Positions 1-8,505 are shown, counted from the stretch's first letter. The stretch: 16,937 nucleotides of DNA from an uncultured Clostridium sp. (GCA_946497905.1 CAMMMI010000034.1:1-16937); one strand, 5' to 3'. Numbers and translations: made by a program. The notes: a model not told the origin generated them from the sequence alone.

Positions 1-1
1 G

Positions 2-586
2 AAGTACTTACATCAAATGAATTGCGGAAGAACCAATTTTATATTGACTTTTACAATAAAATATTTGAACGATATTTTGCAAAGTAATAACATTGGCTTT
101 ATTTATAAAGAAGCAATTACTAAACAAGAATTATCAAAATTAAAAGAAGATTATTATGTATTTTATCATTCAAAACTTGAAAATAAAGAATATTCTGAGC
201 AAGAAATGAATGAATATTTGGAACTATTAGAAGAAAATTTTTACACAAAAGGAGTTATAAATTGACCTATTATTGAAGATAAAATCATAATAGATCATGT
301 AGATTTGATACAAAAAAGCGAAGAAAAATTGTTGCAAAATACTCGGATAAAAAATAGTGAATTTTGGAAAATGCAAATTATATGTCCTAGCACTGCATTT
401 ATACTCCCGCACAAATGCAAATATGGGATTTGAACTCCATACCCCAAAAAAATAAAATTTGTATCAAGCAAAATTATGGAAATGGATTCAACAGAACAAA
501 ATAGAGTTGCATTATATCTTTTTAATAGTATAAATTTTAAATTTAAAAATTACAAAAGTCTTGACAATAGAGAACAAATGTTTTAA
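2..586 (+). pseudogene. Interrupted reading frame, unknown product, runs off left edge
   Basis: One frame stays open from base 2 to a TAA at 584-586, broken only by TGA at 263-265 and TGA at 431-433. In DNA this AT-rich, about 195 codons with no internal TAA or TAG is unlikely by chance, so this looks like a gene inactivated fairly recently. The first section (to 265) is the longest intact piece; its first ATG is at 17, but the frame is already open before it, so the true start is probably outside the window. The amino-acid content is Lys/Glu/Asn/Ile-rich with no motif I recognise. The 3' end of the frame overlaps the promoter of the next gene. It could be one gene with nonsense mutations or two neighbouring remnants. 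The product is not identified. Confidence 0.4.
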
Positions 587-589
587 AAT
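561..589 (+). promoter_or_regulatory. Sigma-70-type promoter for the ORF6N gene
   Basis: TTGACA at 561-566, a 17-base spacer and TAAAAT at 584-589 give a near-consensus housekeeping promoter. Predicted transcription start is near 596, about 22 bases before the ATG at 618. The gene is therefore probably expressed on its own, independent of the broken frame upstream, whose 3' end the promoter overlaps. Confidence 0.7.
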
Positions 590-617
590 ATAGAGAGTAA
601 ATAAAGGATGTGAAATT

Positions 618-1517
618 ATGGAAGAAAATAAATTAGCAATTCAGAATGAATTAGTTATCGAAGATATAAAAAATTTAATATATACAATAAGAGGTAAACA
701 AGTAATGCTAGATAGTGATGTGGCAATGTTATATCATTATACAACTAAAAATATAAATAAAGCTGTGAAAAGAAATATAGAAAGATTTCCAGAAGATTTT
801 TGTTTTCAATTAACAGAAACAGAGTTTCAAAATTTAAGGTTCCAGTTTGGAACCTTAAACAAAAAAGTAAATAATGGAGAAGTAACAAGAAAATACCTAC
901 CATATGTTTTTACTGAGCAAGGAATATCAATGTTATCTGGAGTTTTAAAAAATGAAATCGCTGTAAAAGTCAGTGTTAATATAATGAGAGCTTTTGTTGA
1001 AATGAGAAAATTTTTACTGCTTAATGGACAAGTGTTCGAAAGATTAACAAATGTAGAATATAAATTGCAAGAGCATGACAAAAAATTTGAGGAAGTTTTC
1101 AATCAGCTTCAGCTAGAAGAAAATGTAAAACAGAGAATATTTTTTGATGGTCAAATATATGATGCATATAGTTTGATTATAGATATTATAAAAAGAGCAA
1201 ATAATAAGATTTTAATTATAGACAATTATATTGATGATAGCATTTTGAAAATGCTAACTAAAAAGAAAAAGAATATAGAAGTAGTTATATTAACATCAAA
1301 TAAAAGTAATATTGAAAATTTAGATATTCAGAAATTCAATAAAGAATATCCTACTTTAAAAGTTGCTAAAACAAATAAATTTCATGATAGATTTATAGTT
1401 TTAGATAATAAAAAAATGTATCACTTAGGAGCTTCTATAAAAGATTTAGGTAAAAAATGCTTTGCTATTAATAAAATTGAAGATGTAAAAATAATAGAAA
1501 AAATTATTAATGTATAA
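618..1517 (+). CDS. ORF6N-domain protein with C-terminal PLD-like domain
   Basis: The 299-residue protein starts with an ORF6N-type DNA-binding region (about residues 13-105), recognisable from RGKQVMLDSDVAMLY near residue 26, the NIERFPEDFCFQLTE stretch near 53 and the VFTEQGISML stretch near 97. ORF6N domains occur in phage antirepressor-like and related chromosomal proteins. Residues about 136-172 look like a coiled-coil linker. The C-terminal part (about 175-299) resembles a phospholipase-D-like fold: HDRFIVLD at 256-263 fits the HKD pattern HxKxxxxD with Lys replaced by Arg, followed by GASIKDLG at 271-278. Such a half-site would need dimerisation for nuclease activity, or may be inactive. 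The ribosome site AAAGGATG (603-610) is 7 bases before the ATG. It is flanked by gene remnants, which suggests acquired DNA. The domain calls are good; the cellular role is unknown. Confidence 0.8.
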   Translation: MEENKLAIQNELVIEDIKNLIYTIRGKQVMLDSDVAMLYHYTTKNINKAVKRNIERFPEDFCFQLTETEFQNLRFQFGTLNKKVNNGEVTRKYLPYVFTEQGISMLSGVLKNEIAVKVSVNIMRAFVEMRKFLLLNGQVFERLTNVEYKLQEHDKKFEEVFNQLQLEENVKQRIFFDGQIYDAYSLIIDIIKRANNKILIIDNYIDDSILKMLTKKKKNIEVVILTSNKSNIENLDIQKFNKEYPTLKVAKTNKFHDRFIVLDNKKMYHLGASIKDLGKKCFAINKIEDVKIIEKIINV

Positions 1518-1523
1518 ACTATT

Positions 1524-1562
1524 AAAATATGAGCGAATTATATAAAAAATCGCTCATATTTT
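1524..1562. terminator. Intrinsic terminator, possibly bidirectional
   Basis: Perfect 13-bp inverted repeat, AAAATATGAGCGA (1524-1536) and its complement (1550-1562), with a 13-base loop and a T-rich tail to the right. It lies just after the ORF6N gene stop and at the 3' end of the convergent transporter remnant, so it can serve both. Confidence 0.75.
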
Positions 1563-2018
1563 TTATTTAGCTTTAAAAAAGTGATCAGCTACTATTAAAT
1601 TTATTATTCCGTATAAAATAATTATAAAACCGATTAACATATACATAGTACTTATACTCATAAATTTTAATAAAATTGTCATTAAAATGCTGAATATAAT
1701 ACCAAATATGCTTAATACAAATTGATTTATTGATTCAACAGTAACTCTTGATTTTGAAGATATATTTTTATGCAATTCAGATTTCATAATATTATCAAAG
1801 CTTTCTGAAAAAATATAAATTAATAATATAAACACTATTCCAAAATAGTTATTTAATTTTCCAACTAATAATATACAAAGTCCAGAAAAAATAGGATTTA
1901 TGTTTAGAATTAATTTATATGTATTTCTTTTTAATCTACTTCCTATATAGCTACCTATAATACAAAAAACTAATATAAGTGCTGTGTAAATGCCTATTAC
2001 AAAAACAGAGATTCCTAA
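1563..2018 (-). pseudogene. C-terminal remnant of an MFS-type transporter
   Basis: The minus-strand frame reads without interruption from 2018 down to the TAA at 1563-1565, about 151 residues, but is preceded in frame by a TAA (2021-2019) and has no convincing start at its head. A GTG at 1835 exists but lies in mid-helix and has no ribosome site. The translation is strongly hydrophobic, with about four membrane segments separated by short loops such as GSRLKRNTYK and MKSELHKNISSKSRVTVES. This looks like the last four to five helices of a major facilitator superfamily efflux protein. The N-terminal half, with the first six or more helices, is absent: the upstream 100 bases are non-coding AT-rich DNA leading to the divergent HAD gene. 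This is therefore a truncated remnant. Assignment to MFS is by pattern only. Confidence 0.6.
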
Positions 2019-2157
2019 TTATACTATAAAATACAAAATTTTTATATAGTTATATTGAAATTTATTAATCTATATTATATAATCAGCATAGAAAGAGAAC
2101 AATAAAGTTCGTAACTTGTAGGAATTTGTGATAAATTATGAGATAGGGGATTTTTGT

Positions 2158-2772
2158 ATGATAAAAAATGTAGTTTTTGATTTAGGGCAAGTTCTAATTG
2201 AATGGAAACCTAGAAATTTATTAAGAAATTTTACTGATAATGAAGAAGATTTAGATTTATTAGAAATTATTTGCACATCAGATGAATGGGAAAGATTAGA
2301 CGAAGGAACAATTACGAAAGAAGAAGTATTAAAAAATGTATCAAGAAGATTACCAGATAGATTAAGAAGTATATGTAAAGAATTTATTTATCATTATGCA
2401 GAATATTTAGTTTTAAATGACGATATTTGCGAAATTGCAATAAAATTAAAAGAAAATGGATATAATGTTTTTGTGCTATCTAATACAGATGAGGCAGATT
2501 ATCTTGAACTTCAAAAACGATACATAGGAAAGTATATAGATGGTTACTTAATTTCTGCTCAAGAGAAAATACTAAAACCGAATAAAGAAATTTATTTAAG
2601 ATTATTTCAAAAATTTAATTTAAAGCCAGAAGAATGTTTTTTTATTGATGATAAGGAAGAGAATATCATAGGAGGACAAAAAGTTGGAATGAATGGACAT
2701 ATGCTAGATAGAGAGAAATATGGTACAACAAAATTATTAAAAGATTTTGAAAAATATGAGATAAAAATATAA
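2158..2772 (+). CDS. HAD-superfamily hydrolase (YihX-like phosphatase)
   Basis: A 204-residue haloacid dehalogenase-type phosphatase. Motif I is VVFDLGQVL with nucleophile Asp8; motif II is VLSNTDE (residues 106-112); the motif III lysine is likely Lys140 in ILKPNKEIY; motif IV is FFIDDKEENI with Asp164 and Asp165. The DLG rather than DxD form of motif I is typical of the HAD-IA group containing YihX, a sugar-phosphate phosphatase, so a small phosphorylated metabolite is the likely substrate; the actual one cannot be read from the sequence. I chose the ATG at 2158 over an in-frame GTG at 2128, because AGGGGA at 2145-2150 lies 7 bases before it and the protein then begins directly with motif I, as in the family. 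It stands alone between two remnants. Confidence 0.85.
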   Translation: MIKNVVFDLGQVLIEWKPRNLLRNFTDNEEDLDLLEIICTSDEWERLDEGTITKEEVLKNVSRRLPDRLRSICKEFIYHYAEYLVLNDDICEIAIKLKENGYNVFVLSNTDEADYLELQKRYIGKYIDGYLISAQEKILKPNKEIYLRLFQKFNLKPEECFFIDDKEENIIGGQKVGMNGHMLDREKYGTTKLLKDFEKYEIKI

Positions 2773-2777
2773 AAAAT

Positions 2778-3040
2778 GCTAGTGAATTATTTGTTTTACC
2801 AGTATCCGCTAAAAAACTAAAGAATATATGAAAATAGAACAAGAATATAAAAATGGAAAAATTACATTTGAAGAATGTGAAAAGAAAAAAGTAGAATTGC
2901 AGAAGTGAAACAATGGATTAGGAGGTCAAAGATGTGTAAATTTTCTGGTTCGAGAAGTAAATGGGAAATACTATGAAACTTTCTCAGATAAGCAAATTGA
3001 GAAAAAATCAGAAACACATCATGATGGGTATAATTTATAA
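2778..3040 (+). pseudogene. Broken small gene, unknown product
   Basis: Between the HAD gene and the RluA-like gene two short open stretches appear to join. One frame from 2778 reads ASELFVLPVSAKKLKNI and stops at a TGA (2829-2831). A second, shifted frame begins with the ATG at 2828, continues for 26 codons to a TGA at 2906-2908, and then stays open to a TAA at 3038-3040. A one-base shift and one nonsense change would restore about 87 codons. The charged, non-repetitive translation (for example NGKITFEECEKKKVELQK and VREVNGKYYETFSDKQ) looks protein-like. I do not recognise the family. There is no ribosome site at the ATG. It is most likely the 3' part of a decayed gene. Nothing else is visible in this 300-base gap. 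Confidence 0.35.
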
Positions 3041-3073
3041 AAGTTAAGATAAGAATAAGGAACAATCACAAAA

Positions 3074-3928
3074 TCAATCAAGTATAAAAGTTTTACCATT
3101 TAAATAATTTAAAAAGCCACTATCATTTTTAAAATTAAATTTCAAAATATAGCTAGAAAGCATTTGATATTTCTTCTTAAATTTTTTATTAATTAAATTA
3201 TTCCCATACTTCCCATCACCAATGATAGGAAAGCCAAGATAAGCTAAATGAGCACGAATTTGGTGAGTCTTGCCAGTTTCAAGTTGGATATCTAGAAGAC
3301 ATGTATTATTTGGATATTTTTCAATAATAGAATAAGTAGTAATAATTTTTTGATAACCTTTTTTAAGATTATCACTTATATAAACTCTAGATTTTTTACT
3401 ATCTTTAAACAAAAAAGCTTCACATCTTTTATAATTTTGCTTAGGTATTCCATAAACTAAAGCTTTGTAATGTTTTTCTATTTCATGACATCTAAATTTG
3501 TCAAATAAAATATCCAAGCTTTCTTCATTTTTAGCATATAGAATTAATCCTGTTGTATTTCTATCTAATCTATGACAGGGCATAGGTTTAAAACTATAAG
3601 ATGAATATAGTTTATGAATAAGAGATGTTAGACTATTTTCACCAGTAACTTCGATATTATAAGGTTTATTAATAATTAAAATATTATCATCTTCATAAAA
3701 TATATTTAAATTAACAGAGGAAGTTAAAATATTATCTGAAATATATACTAGAATCTCATCCCCAGTAAAAATATTTATATTTTCATTAACTCTTTTATTA
3801 TTAACTTTTATATCTTTTTTTCTTAATGTTTTATATAATAAATTATTACTTAGATTAGGAATACTATCTAATAGAAATTTACTTAATTTTTTTCCATTAT
3901 ATTTTTTATTAACAATTAATTTTTTCAT
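3074..3928 (-). CDS. RluA-family pseudouridine synthase
   Basis: A 284-residue enzyme converting uridine to pseudouridine in RNA, most likely rRNA. The N-terminal S4-like RNA-binding domain covers roughly residues 12-65 (KLSKFLLDSIP, then TLRKKDIKVNNKRV and GDEILVYI). The catalytic domain follows: INKPYNIEVTG near 86, the signature CHRLDRNTTGLILYAK with catalytic Asp122, and LETGKTHQIRAHLAYLGFPIIGDGKYG near the C-terminus. This order fits RluC/RluD-type proteins; the exact target uridine cannot be decided. An ATG at 3934 also exists, but TATAAT lies directly against it, so the transcript should begin at the second ATG (3928), which I chose. No ribosome site would then be transcribed. It is divergent from groES. 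The gene ends in TGA, which supports the standard meaning of TGA in this genome. Confidence 0.88.
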   Translation of the reverse strand: MKKLIVNKKYNGKKLSKFLLDSIPNLSNNLLYKTLRKKDIKVNNKRVNENINIFTGDEILVYISDNILTSSVNLNIFYEDDNILIINKPYNIEVTGENSLTSLIHKLYSSYSFKPMPCHRLDRNTTGLILYAKNEESLDILFDKFRCHEIEKHYKALVYGIPKQNYKRCEAFLFKDSKKSRVYISDNLKKGYQKIITTYSIIEKYPNNTCLLDIQLETGKTHQIRAHLAYLGFPIIGDGKYGNNLINKKFKKKYQMLSSYILKFNFKNDSGFLNYLNGKTFILD

Positions 3929-3934
3929 GAACAT

Positions 3935-3963
3935 ATTATATATCCAAAAGCTAGAAATTGCAA
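3935..3963 (-). promoter_or_regulatory. Promoter of the RluA-like gene, placed for a leaderless start
   Basis: On the minus strand, TTGCAA (3963-3958), a 17-base spacer (3957-3941) and a perfect TATAAT (3940-3935) precede the gene. Counting the -10 hexamer as -12 to -7, +1 falls at 3928, the A of the second ATG. The GGA near 3944-3946, which might otherwise pass for a ribosome site, lies inside the spacer and would not be in the mRNA. Confidence 0.65.
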
Positions 3964-4033
3964 GAAAAAGTCATATATAGTTAAGTAGTGCATAAAATAA
4001 ATGTGAACATTATGTGAAAAATAAAAAATAGTA

Positions 4034-4062
4034 TTGACTTTTTCTAAAAAAAGGTATAAATT
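4034..4062 (+). promoter_or_regulatory. groESL promoter
   Basis: TTGACT at 4034-4039 is followed by AT-rich DNA with two overlapping -10 candidates: TATAAA at 4055-4060 (15-base spacer, better hexamer) or TAAATT at 4057-4062 (17-base spacer, better spacing). Either puts the transcription start in or next to the CIRCE operator, as expected for HrcA repression. Confidence 0.7.
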
Positions 4063-4063
4063 A

Positions 4064-4090
4064 TTAGCAGTCATTAGCAAAGAGTGCTAA
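4064..4090. promoter_or_regulatory. CIRCE operator (HrcA binding site)
   Basis: TTAGCAGTC (4064-4072), nine bases, then GAGTGCTAA (4082-4090). The CIRCE consensus is TTAGCACTC-N9-GAGTGCTAA, so there is one mismatch, in the left arm. CIRCE is the known binding site of the heat-shock repressor HrcA in Bacillota. Its position between the promoter and the groES ribosome site predicts heat-inducible groES transcription. hrcA itself is not in the window. Confidence 0.95.
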
Positions 4091-4111
4091 AATAAAAAGG
4101 AGGTAATAAAA

Positions 4112-4390
4112 ATGATTAAACCATTAGGAAGTAGAGTACTAGTAAAAATGAAAGAAGGCGAAGAAAAAACAAAAAGTGGAATAATATTAGGTTCTTCACA
4201 AGAAAAACAACAAATAGCAGAAGTTGTAGAAGTAGGACCAGGAGAATATTTTGATGGTAAATTACAACCAATGAATGTAAAAAAAGGTGATAATGTATTT
4301 ATTAGTGAATATTCAGGAACAAAAATAAAATATGAAGGACAGGAATATACAATAATAAAAGAAGATGATATTTTAGCAATAGTAGAGTAA
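4112..4390 (+). CDS. groES: Co-chaperonin GroES
   Basis: A 92-residue protein of normal family length. It forms the heptameric lid of the GroEL chamber in the cytoplasm and caps it during ATP-driven folding. Diagnostic stretches are IKPLGSRVLVK at the start, the mobile loop region EEKTKSGIILGSSQEK (about residues 17-32), VVEVGPGEY, VKKGDNVFISEYSGTKIKYEGQEY and the terminal IIKEDDILAIVE. The AAGGAGGT ribosome site at 4097-4104 is seven bases before the ATG. It is the first gene behind the CIRCE operator. The 205-base gap to groEL is long for this operon, but no separate promoter or terminator for groEL is obvious in it. Confidence 0.97.
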   Translation: MIKPLGSRVLVKMKEGEEKTKSGIILGSSQEKQQIAEVVEVGPGEYFDGKLQPMNVKKGDNVFISEYSGTKIKYEGQEYTIIKEDDILAIVE

Positions 4391-4520
4391 TATAAATGTT
4401 AACATATTAAATACATAAATTGAAAAGCAAATAATTATGGCTAATAAAATATAAGTCAATTAGTAAATATAATTAATATATTATTGATAAAAAATATACA
4501 ATCAAATTATTAAGGAGAAA

Positions 4521-4543
4521 ATATTTAATTATATATTAAATAT
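4521..4543. repeat. AT-only palindrome in the groES-groEL gap
   Basis: ATATTTAAT (4521-4529), a five-base loop, then ATTAAATAT (4535-4543), a perfect 9-bp inverted repeat. Immediately upstream AAGGAG (4512-4517) resembles a ribosome site, but no start codon follows within a usable distance. The repeat has no T-run or GC core, so it is not a normal terminator; it may be an mRNA processing or stability element, or just AT-rich drift. The rest of the 205-base gap shows nothing further. Confidence 0.4.
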
Positions 4544-4577
4544 CATAAATTAAAAATATATAAATTAAATATTATGA

Positions 4578-6233
<1,656 letters not shown>

Positions 6234-6240
6234 TAGGGAA

Positions 6241-6345
6241 TTGTGCCAAGAGGGACGGGCTATTTTGGCACAAGGTTTTATGATATGAAAATATTTAAAG
6301 ATTAAAAATTTTTTGTGCCAAAATAGCCCGTCCCTCTTGGCACAA
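6241..6345. repeat. REPIN-like element 1: 33-bp perfect inverted repeat
   Basis: Arms 6241-6273 and 6313-6345 are perfect reverse complements of 33 bases, separated by 39 AT-rich bases. Each arm contains the family core AGGGACGGGCTATTTTGG and also begins with TTGTGCCAA and ends with TTGGCACAA, so each can fold into its own 9-bp hairpin as well as pair with the other. This nested design resembles REP sequences and their inverted pairs (REPINs). It lies 7 bases after the groEL stop and ends 28 bases before the next ATG. As RNA it would be a very stable stem, but there is no T-tail of terminator type. Related copies follow ftsH and prmC. Confidence 0.9.
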
Positions 6346-6366
6346 ATTATAAATTTATGTTATAAT
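6337..6366 (+). promoter_or_regulatory. Promoter for the glucosaminidase gene, -35 lies in the repeat
   Basis: TTGGCA at 6337-6342 (the last part of the REPIN-like right arm), an 18-base spacer and a perfect TATAAT at 6361-6366. Predicted +1 is 6373-6374, the position of the ATG itself, so the mRNA would have no leader. No ribosome-site-like sequence occurs between the repeat and the ATG. Confidence 0.6.
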
Positions 6367-6373
6367 AAAAAAC

Positions 6374-7459
6374 ATGAATAGTAGAAATTATAAAAAAATA
6401 ATACAAAATTTAGTAATTAATATTCAAGATATAATAAGGAAAAATCCTAAAAAAGTAAAAATTATATGTGGTATATTTATAATTATTATATTAGGAATTA
6501 TTTTAGTAAATTATTATATACAAGAAAATAACAAACAGAAATATATTGAATATAATGGTAAAAATATAAATGAAAGCAAATATCTAGGATATAAAGAGTT
6601 AATAGATAAATTATTAGAGAATCATCCAAATTGGACTTTTGTGTTATTTTATACTAGACTAGATTGGGAAGAAGTAATAAAAAATGAAGGACATTCAGAT
6701 AATAGAGAAAATCCTTTAAACTTAATTCCTGACTCGTCTAAATACCCAGAAGATTGGAAATGTGAAATAGACAAAGATAGAACTTTTGATAATGGAACTT
6801 GGCTATGTGCTTCTGATAAAGCAATTAAGTTCCAAATGGATCCAAGGAATATATTAAATGATGATAATATTTTCCAATTAAAAGAATTAGGATATGTTGA
6901 AAATGCACAAACTATAGAAGGATTACAAGAAATAACAGAGGATACTTTTTTGGAAGGCGAAAATATTTCTAATGCATTATTACAAGCGGGTAAAAATTCT
7001 AATTTAGATCCATATTTTATAGCTTCAAGATTAATTCAAGAGCAAGGAGGAAAAGGAACGGTACTTTCTAGAGGATATGAGTATAAAGGACAAGTTATAT
7101 ATAATCCATTTAATATAAATGCAACGGGAAATTCAAGTGAAGAGATAATTCAAAATGCTTCAGAGTATGCGTATGAACATGAATGGGATTCATTAGAAAA
7201 AGGTCTTATTGGTGGAATTGATTTTATGAAGGAAGGATATATAAATAGAGGACAAAATACATTATATTTACAAAAATTTGATGTAGTGGATCAAGATGGA
7301 AGTTTATATACTAATCAATATATGCAAAATTTGTTAGCTCCTCAATCAGAAGCAAGCAATATGTTGAAAATCTATCAGGCATCTAATACAGTTGAATCAG
7401 ATTTAATATTCATAATTCCACTTTATGAGAATATGCCAAAAAATGTGTCAGAAAGATAA
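6374..7459 (+). CDS. Membrane-anchored N-acetylglucosaminidase (peptidoglycan hydrolase)
   Basis: A 361-residue protein with a basic cytoplasmic start, one membrane segment at about residues 30-47 and an extracellular catalytic part. That part begins with a segment common in clostridial cell-wall glucosaminidases (HPNWTFVLFYTRLDW at 84-98, then FDNGTWLCASDKAIKFQMDPRN). The glucosaminidase domain follows, with ASRLIQEQGGKGT at 217-229, where Glu223 is the likely catalytic acid, YNPFNINATG at 243-252 and GGIDFMKEGYINRGQNTLYLQKFDV near 280. Such enzymes cut the glycan strand of peptidoglycan during growth or division. There is no cleavable signal sequence, so it probably stays membrane-bound. 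The start has no ribosome site, and the promoter puts transcription onset at the ATG. No SH3 or LysM repeats are present. Confidence 0.85.
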   Translation: MNSRNYKKIIQNLVINIQDIIRKNPKKVKIICGIFIIIILGIILVNYYIQENNKQKYIEYNGKNINESKYLGYKELIDKLLENHPNWTFVLFYTRLDWEEVIKNEGHSDNRENPLNLIPDSSKYPEDWKCEIDKDRTFDNGTWLCASDKAIKFQMDPRNILNDDNIFQLKELGYVENAQTIEGLQEITEDTFLEGENISNALLQAGKNSNLDPYFIASRLIQEQGGKGTVLSRGYEYKGQVIYNPFNINATGNSSEEIIQNASEYAYEHEWDSLEKGLIGGIDFMKEGYINRGQNTLYLQKFDVVDQDGSLYTNQYMQNLLAPQSEASNMLKIYQASNTVESDLIFIIPLYENMPKNVSER

Positions 7460-7464
7460 AAATT

Positions 7465-7491
7465 TGTGATATAATAATATATTATATCACA
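7465..7491. repeat. 11-bp palindrome between the glucosaminidase gene and tRNA-Thr
   Basis: TGTGATATAAT (7465-7475), a five-base loop, and ATTATATCACA (7481-7491). It lies 5 bases after the stop codon and 10 before the tRNA. It lacks a T-tail, so it is a weak terminator candidate. It contains TATAAT (7470-7475), which could be the tRNA -10, in which case the palindrome may be an operator; no good -35 is visible. Confidence 0.5.
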
Positions 7492-7500
7492 TTATTATAT

Positions 7501-7576
7501 GCCACTATAGCTCAGTTGGTAGAGCAACGGATTCGTAACCCGTAGGTCAGCAGTTCGATTCTGCTTAGTGGCTCCA
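7501..7576 (+). tRNA. tRNA-Thr (anticodon CGT)
   Basis: 76 bases with encoded CCA. The acceptor stem GCCACTA (7501-7507) pairs with TAGTGGC before TCCA. The D arm is GCTC-AGTTGGT-AGAGC. The anticodon loop TTCGTAA (7532-7538) carries CGT (7534-7536), which reads ACG threonine codons. The T arm is AGCAG-TTCGATT-CTGCT. The last pair of the anticodon stem is an A-C mismatch (ACGGA against CCCGT), a small irregularity. The final six bases are the start of a 27-base repeat found again at 8622. Confidence 0.95.
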
Positions 7577-7597
7577 AGAATTACTCCCACGAAATTC
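7571..7597 (+). repeat. Direct repeat, copy 1, spanning the tRNA-Thr 3' end
   Basis: GCTCCAAGAATTACTCCCAC plus GAAATTC, 27 bases, matching 8622-8648 at 26 of 27 positions (only 7578 differs). The first six bases are the tRNA 3' end. The two copies bracket the HEPN/MNT pair, so they are candidate attachment-type or duplication repeats. No integrase lies between them. Confidence 0.75.
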
Positions 7598-7641
7598 TGA
7601 AATTGTTTAAAGTAAACAGTTTTAGGATTTTGTGGGAGTAA
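7581..7641 (+). repeat. 29-bp hairpin directly after tRNA-Thr, wobble-only imperfections
   Basis: Arm 7581-7609 pairs with 7613-7641 around a three-base loop. Twenty-five pairs are Watson-Crick and the four others (arm positions 11, 16, 19 and 23) are all G-U in plus-strand RNA, so the + transcript folds without a mismatch while the minus transcript would have four C-A mismatches. It starts four bases after the tRNA CCA. There is no U-run behind it. It could be the tRNA trailer structure, a processing site, or a miniature palindromic element with ends TTACTCCCAC / GTGGGAGTAA. Confidence 0.75.
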
Positions 7642-7807
7642 AATTTATAATTGAAAATCTAAAAAATTTGAACAGTATTGTATATGATAAAAATTGATTT
7701 ATGGTGTTTCAATAAATATGAAATAATTTTATTGAAAATTTTAACAATAATATGTAGTAAAATTTTAACTTTAATGTTATAATAAGAATTGAAAGAGAGG
7801 AAAGTGT

Positions 7808-8209
7808 ATGAATAATATAGATTTAATGAATTATTGGATTGAAAGCTCTGATGAAGATTATGATACAATGATGTATATGAAGGTTGGTAAAAAAAACACA
7901 TGGTGTCTATTTATGGGACATTTGGTAATAGAAAAATTATTAAAAGCACTTTATGCAAAAAATAATAAAAATGCACCTTATGCACCTAAAAGCCATGATT
8001 TACTTCATCTAGCAGAAAAGACGGACCTTGAACTTACTGATAGACAAGAAGATTTACTTGATACAATTACAAGGTTTAATATGAATGCTAGATATGATGA
8101 CTATAAAAAGGAATTTTATCTAAAGTGTACAGATGAGTATACAGAACAACAACTTAAAAATATTGAGGAGGTTAGAATATGGTTGAAAAATCTACTGACA
8201 ACAGATTAA
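7808..8209 (+). CDS. HEPN-domain protein, partner of an MNT nucleotidyltransferase
   Basis: A 133-residue, mostly helical protein of HEPN type, normal in length for the small stand-alone HEPN proteins paired with minimal nucleotidyltransferases. Recognisable are the N-terminal YWIESSDEDYDTM, the CLFMGHLVIEKLLKALYA helix (about 33-50), KSHDLLHLAEK (61-71) and FNMNARYDDYKKEFY (90-104). In HepT-type toxins the HEPN carries an Arg-X4-6-His RNase motif; here Arg95 is followed by YDDYKKEF with no His, so RNase activity is uncertain and it may belong to the HI0074-like non-toxic type. The ribosome site AGAGAGG (7794-7800) is seven bases before the ATG. The 3' end overlaps the MNT gene by 31 bases, indicating coupled translation. 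It lies in the repeat-bounded islet behind tRNA-Thr. Confidence 0.85.
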   Translation: MNNIDLMNYWIESSDEDYDTMMYMKVGKKNTWCLFMGHLVIEKLLKALYAKNNKNAPYAPKSHDLLHLAEKTDLELTDRQEDLLDTITRFNMNARYDDYKKEFYLKCTDEYTEQQLKNIEEVRIWLKNLLTTD

Positions 8210-8505
8210 TAATGGAAATAGTACAAAAGTATGTAGAAAAAATTTGTGAGAATTATAATGTATATGCAATTATATTGTTTGGTTCTTATGCAAAAGGGAC
8301 AGAACATGAGGATAGTGATATTGATATTGCAATTATTACAGATGATATTGAAAACGATATATTTGAAGAAGAATTAAATTTAATGAGATTAAGAAGAAAA
8401 ATAGATACCAGAATTGAGCCACATTTAATCAGAATTGAAGATTATAAAAATGTAGAAACACCATTAATTCGAGAAATTATTGATACTGGGATAAAAGTAG
8501 CTTAG
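8179..8505 (+). CDS. Minimal nucleotidyltransferase (MNT/MntA-like)
   Basis: A 108-residue member of the polymerase-beta-like nucleotidyltransferase superfamily. The signature G-S-X10-D-X-D is complete: Gly35-Ser36, ten residues, Asp47-Ile48-Asp49 in ILFGSYAKGTEHEDSDIDIAII, so metal and nucleotide binding should be intact. In characterised MntA/HepT pairs the MNT protein is the antitoxin and AMPylates the HEPN toxin; whether that holds here is inference, because the HEPN partner lacks the usual His. The ribosome site GAGGAGGT (8165-8172) lies inside the HEPN coding region, six bases before the ATG, and the genes overlap by 31 bases in the order HEPN then MNT. No promoter is needed between them. 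The gene is followed by about 115 bases without features before the second copy of the tRNA-linked repeat. Confidence 0.87.
   Translation: MVEKSTDNRLIMEIVQKYVEKICENYNVYAIILFGSYAKGTEHEDSDIDIAIITDDIENDIFEEELNLMRLRRKIDTRIEPHLIRIEDYKNVETPLIREIIDTGIKVA

Noticed and set aside
2128..2157. Upstream GTG start for the HAD gene
   Set aside because: The ATG at 2158 has a good ribosome site and starts right at motif I.
6241..6345. Element 1 as an ordinary groEL terminator
   Set aside because: The arms are 33 bases with a 39-base loop and no T-run, and the same core recurs elsewhere, so a dispersed repeat is the better description; a secondary role in ending transcription remains possible.
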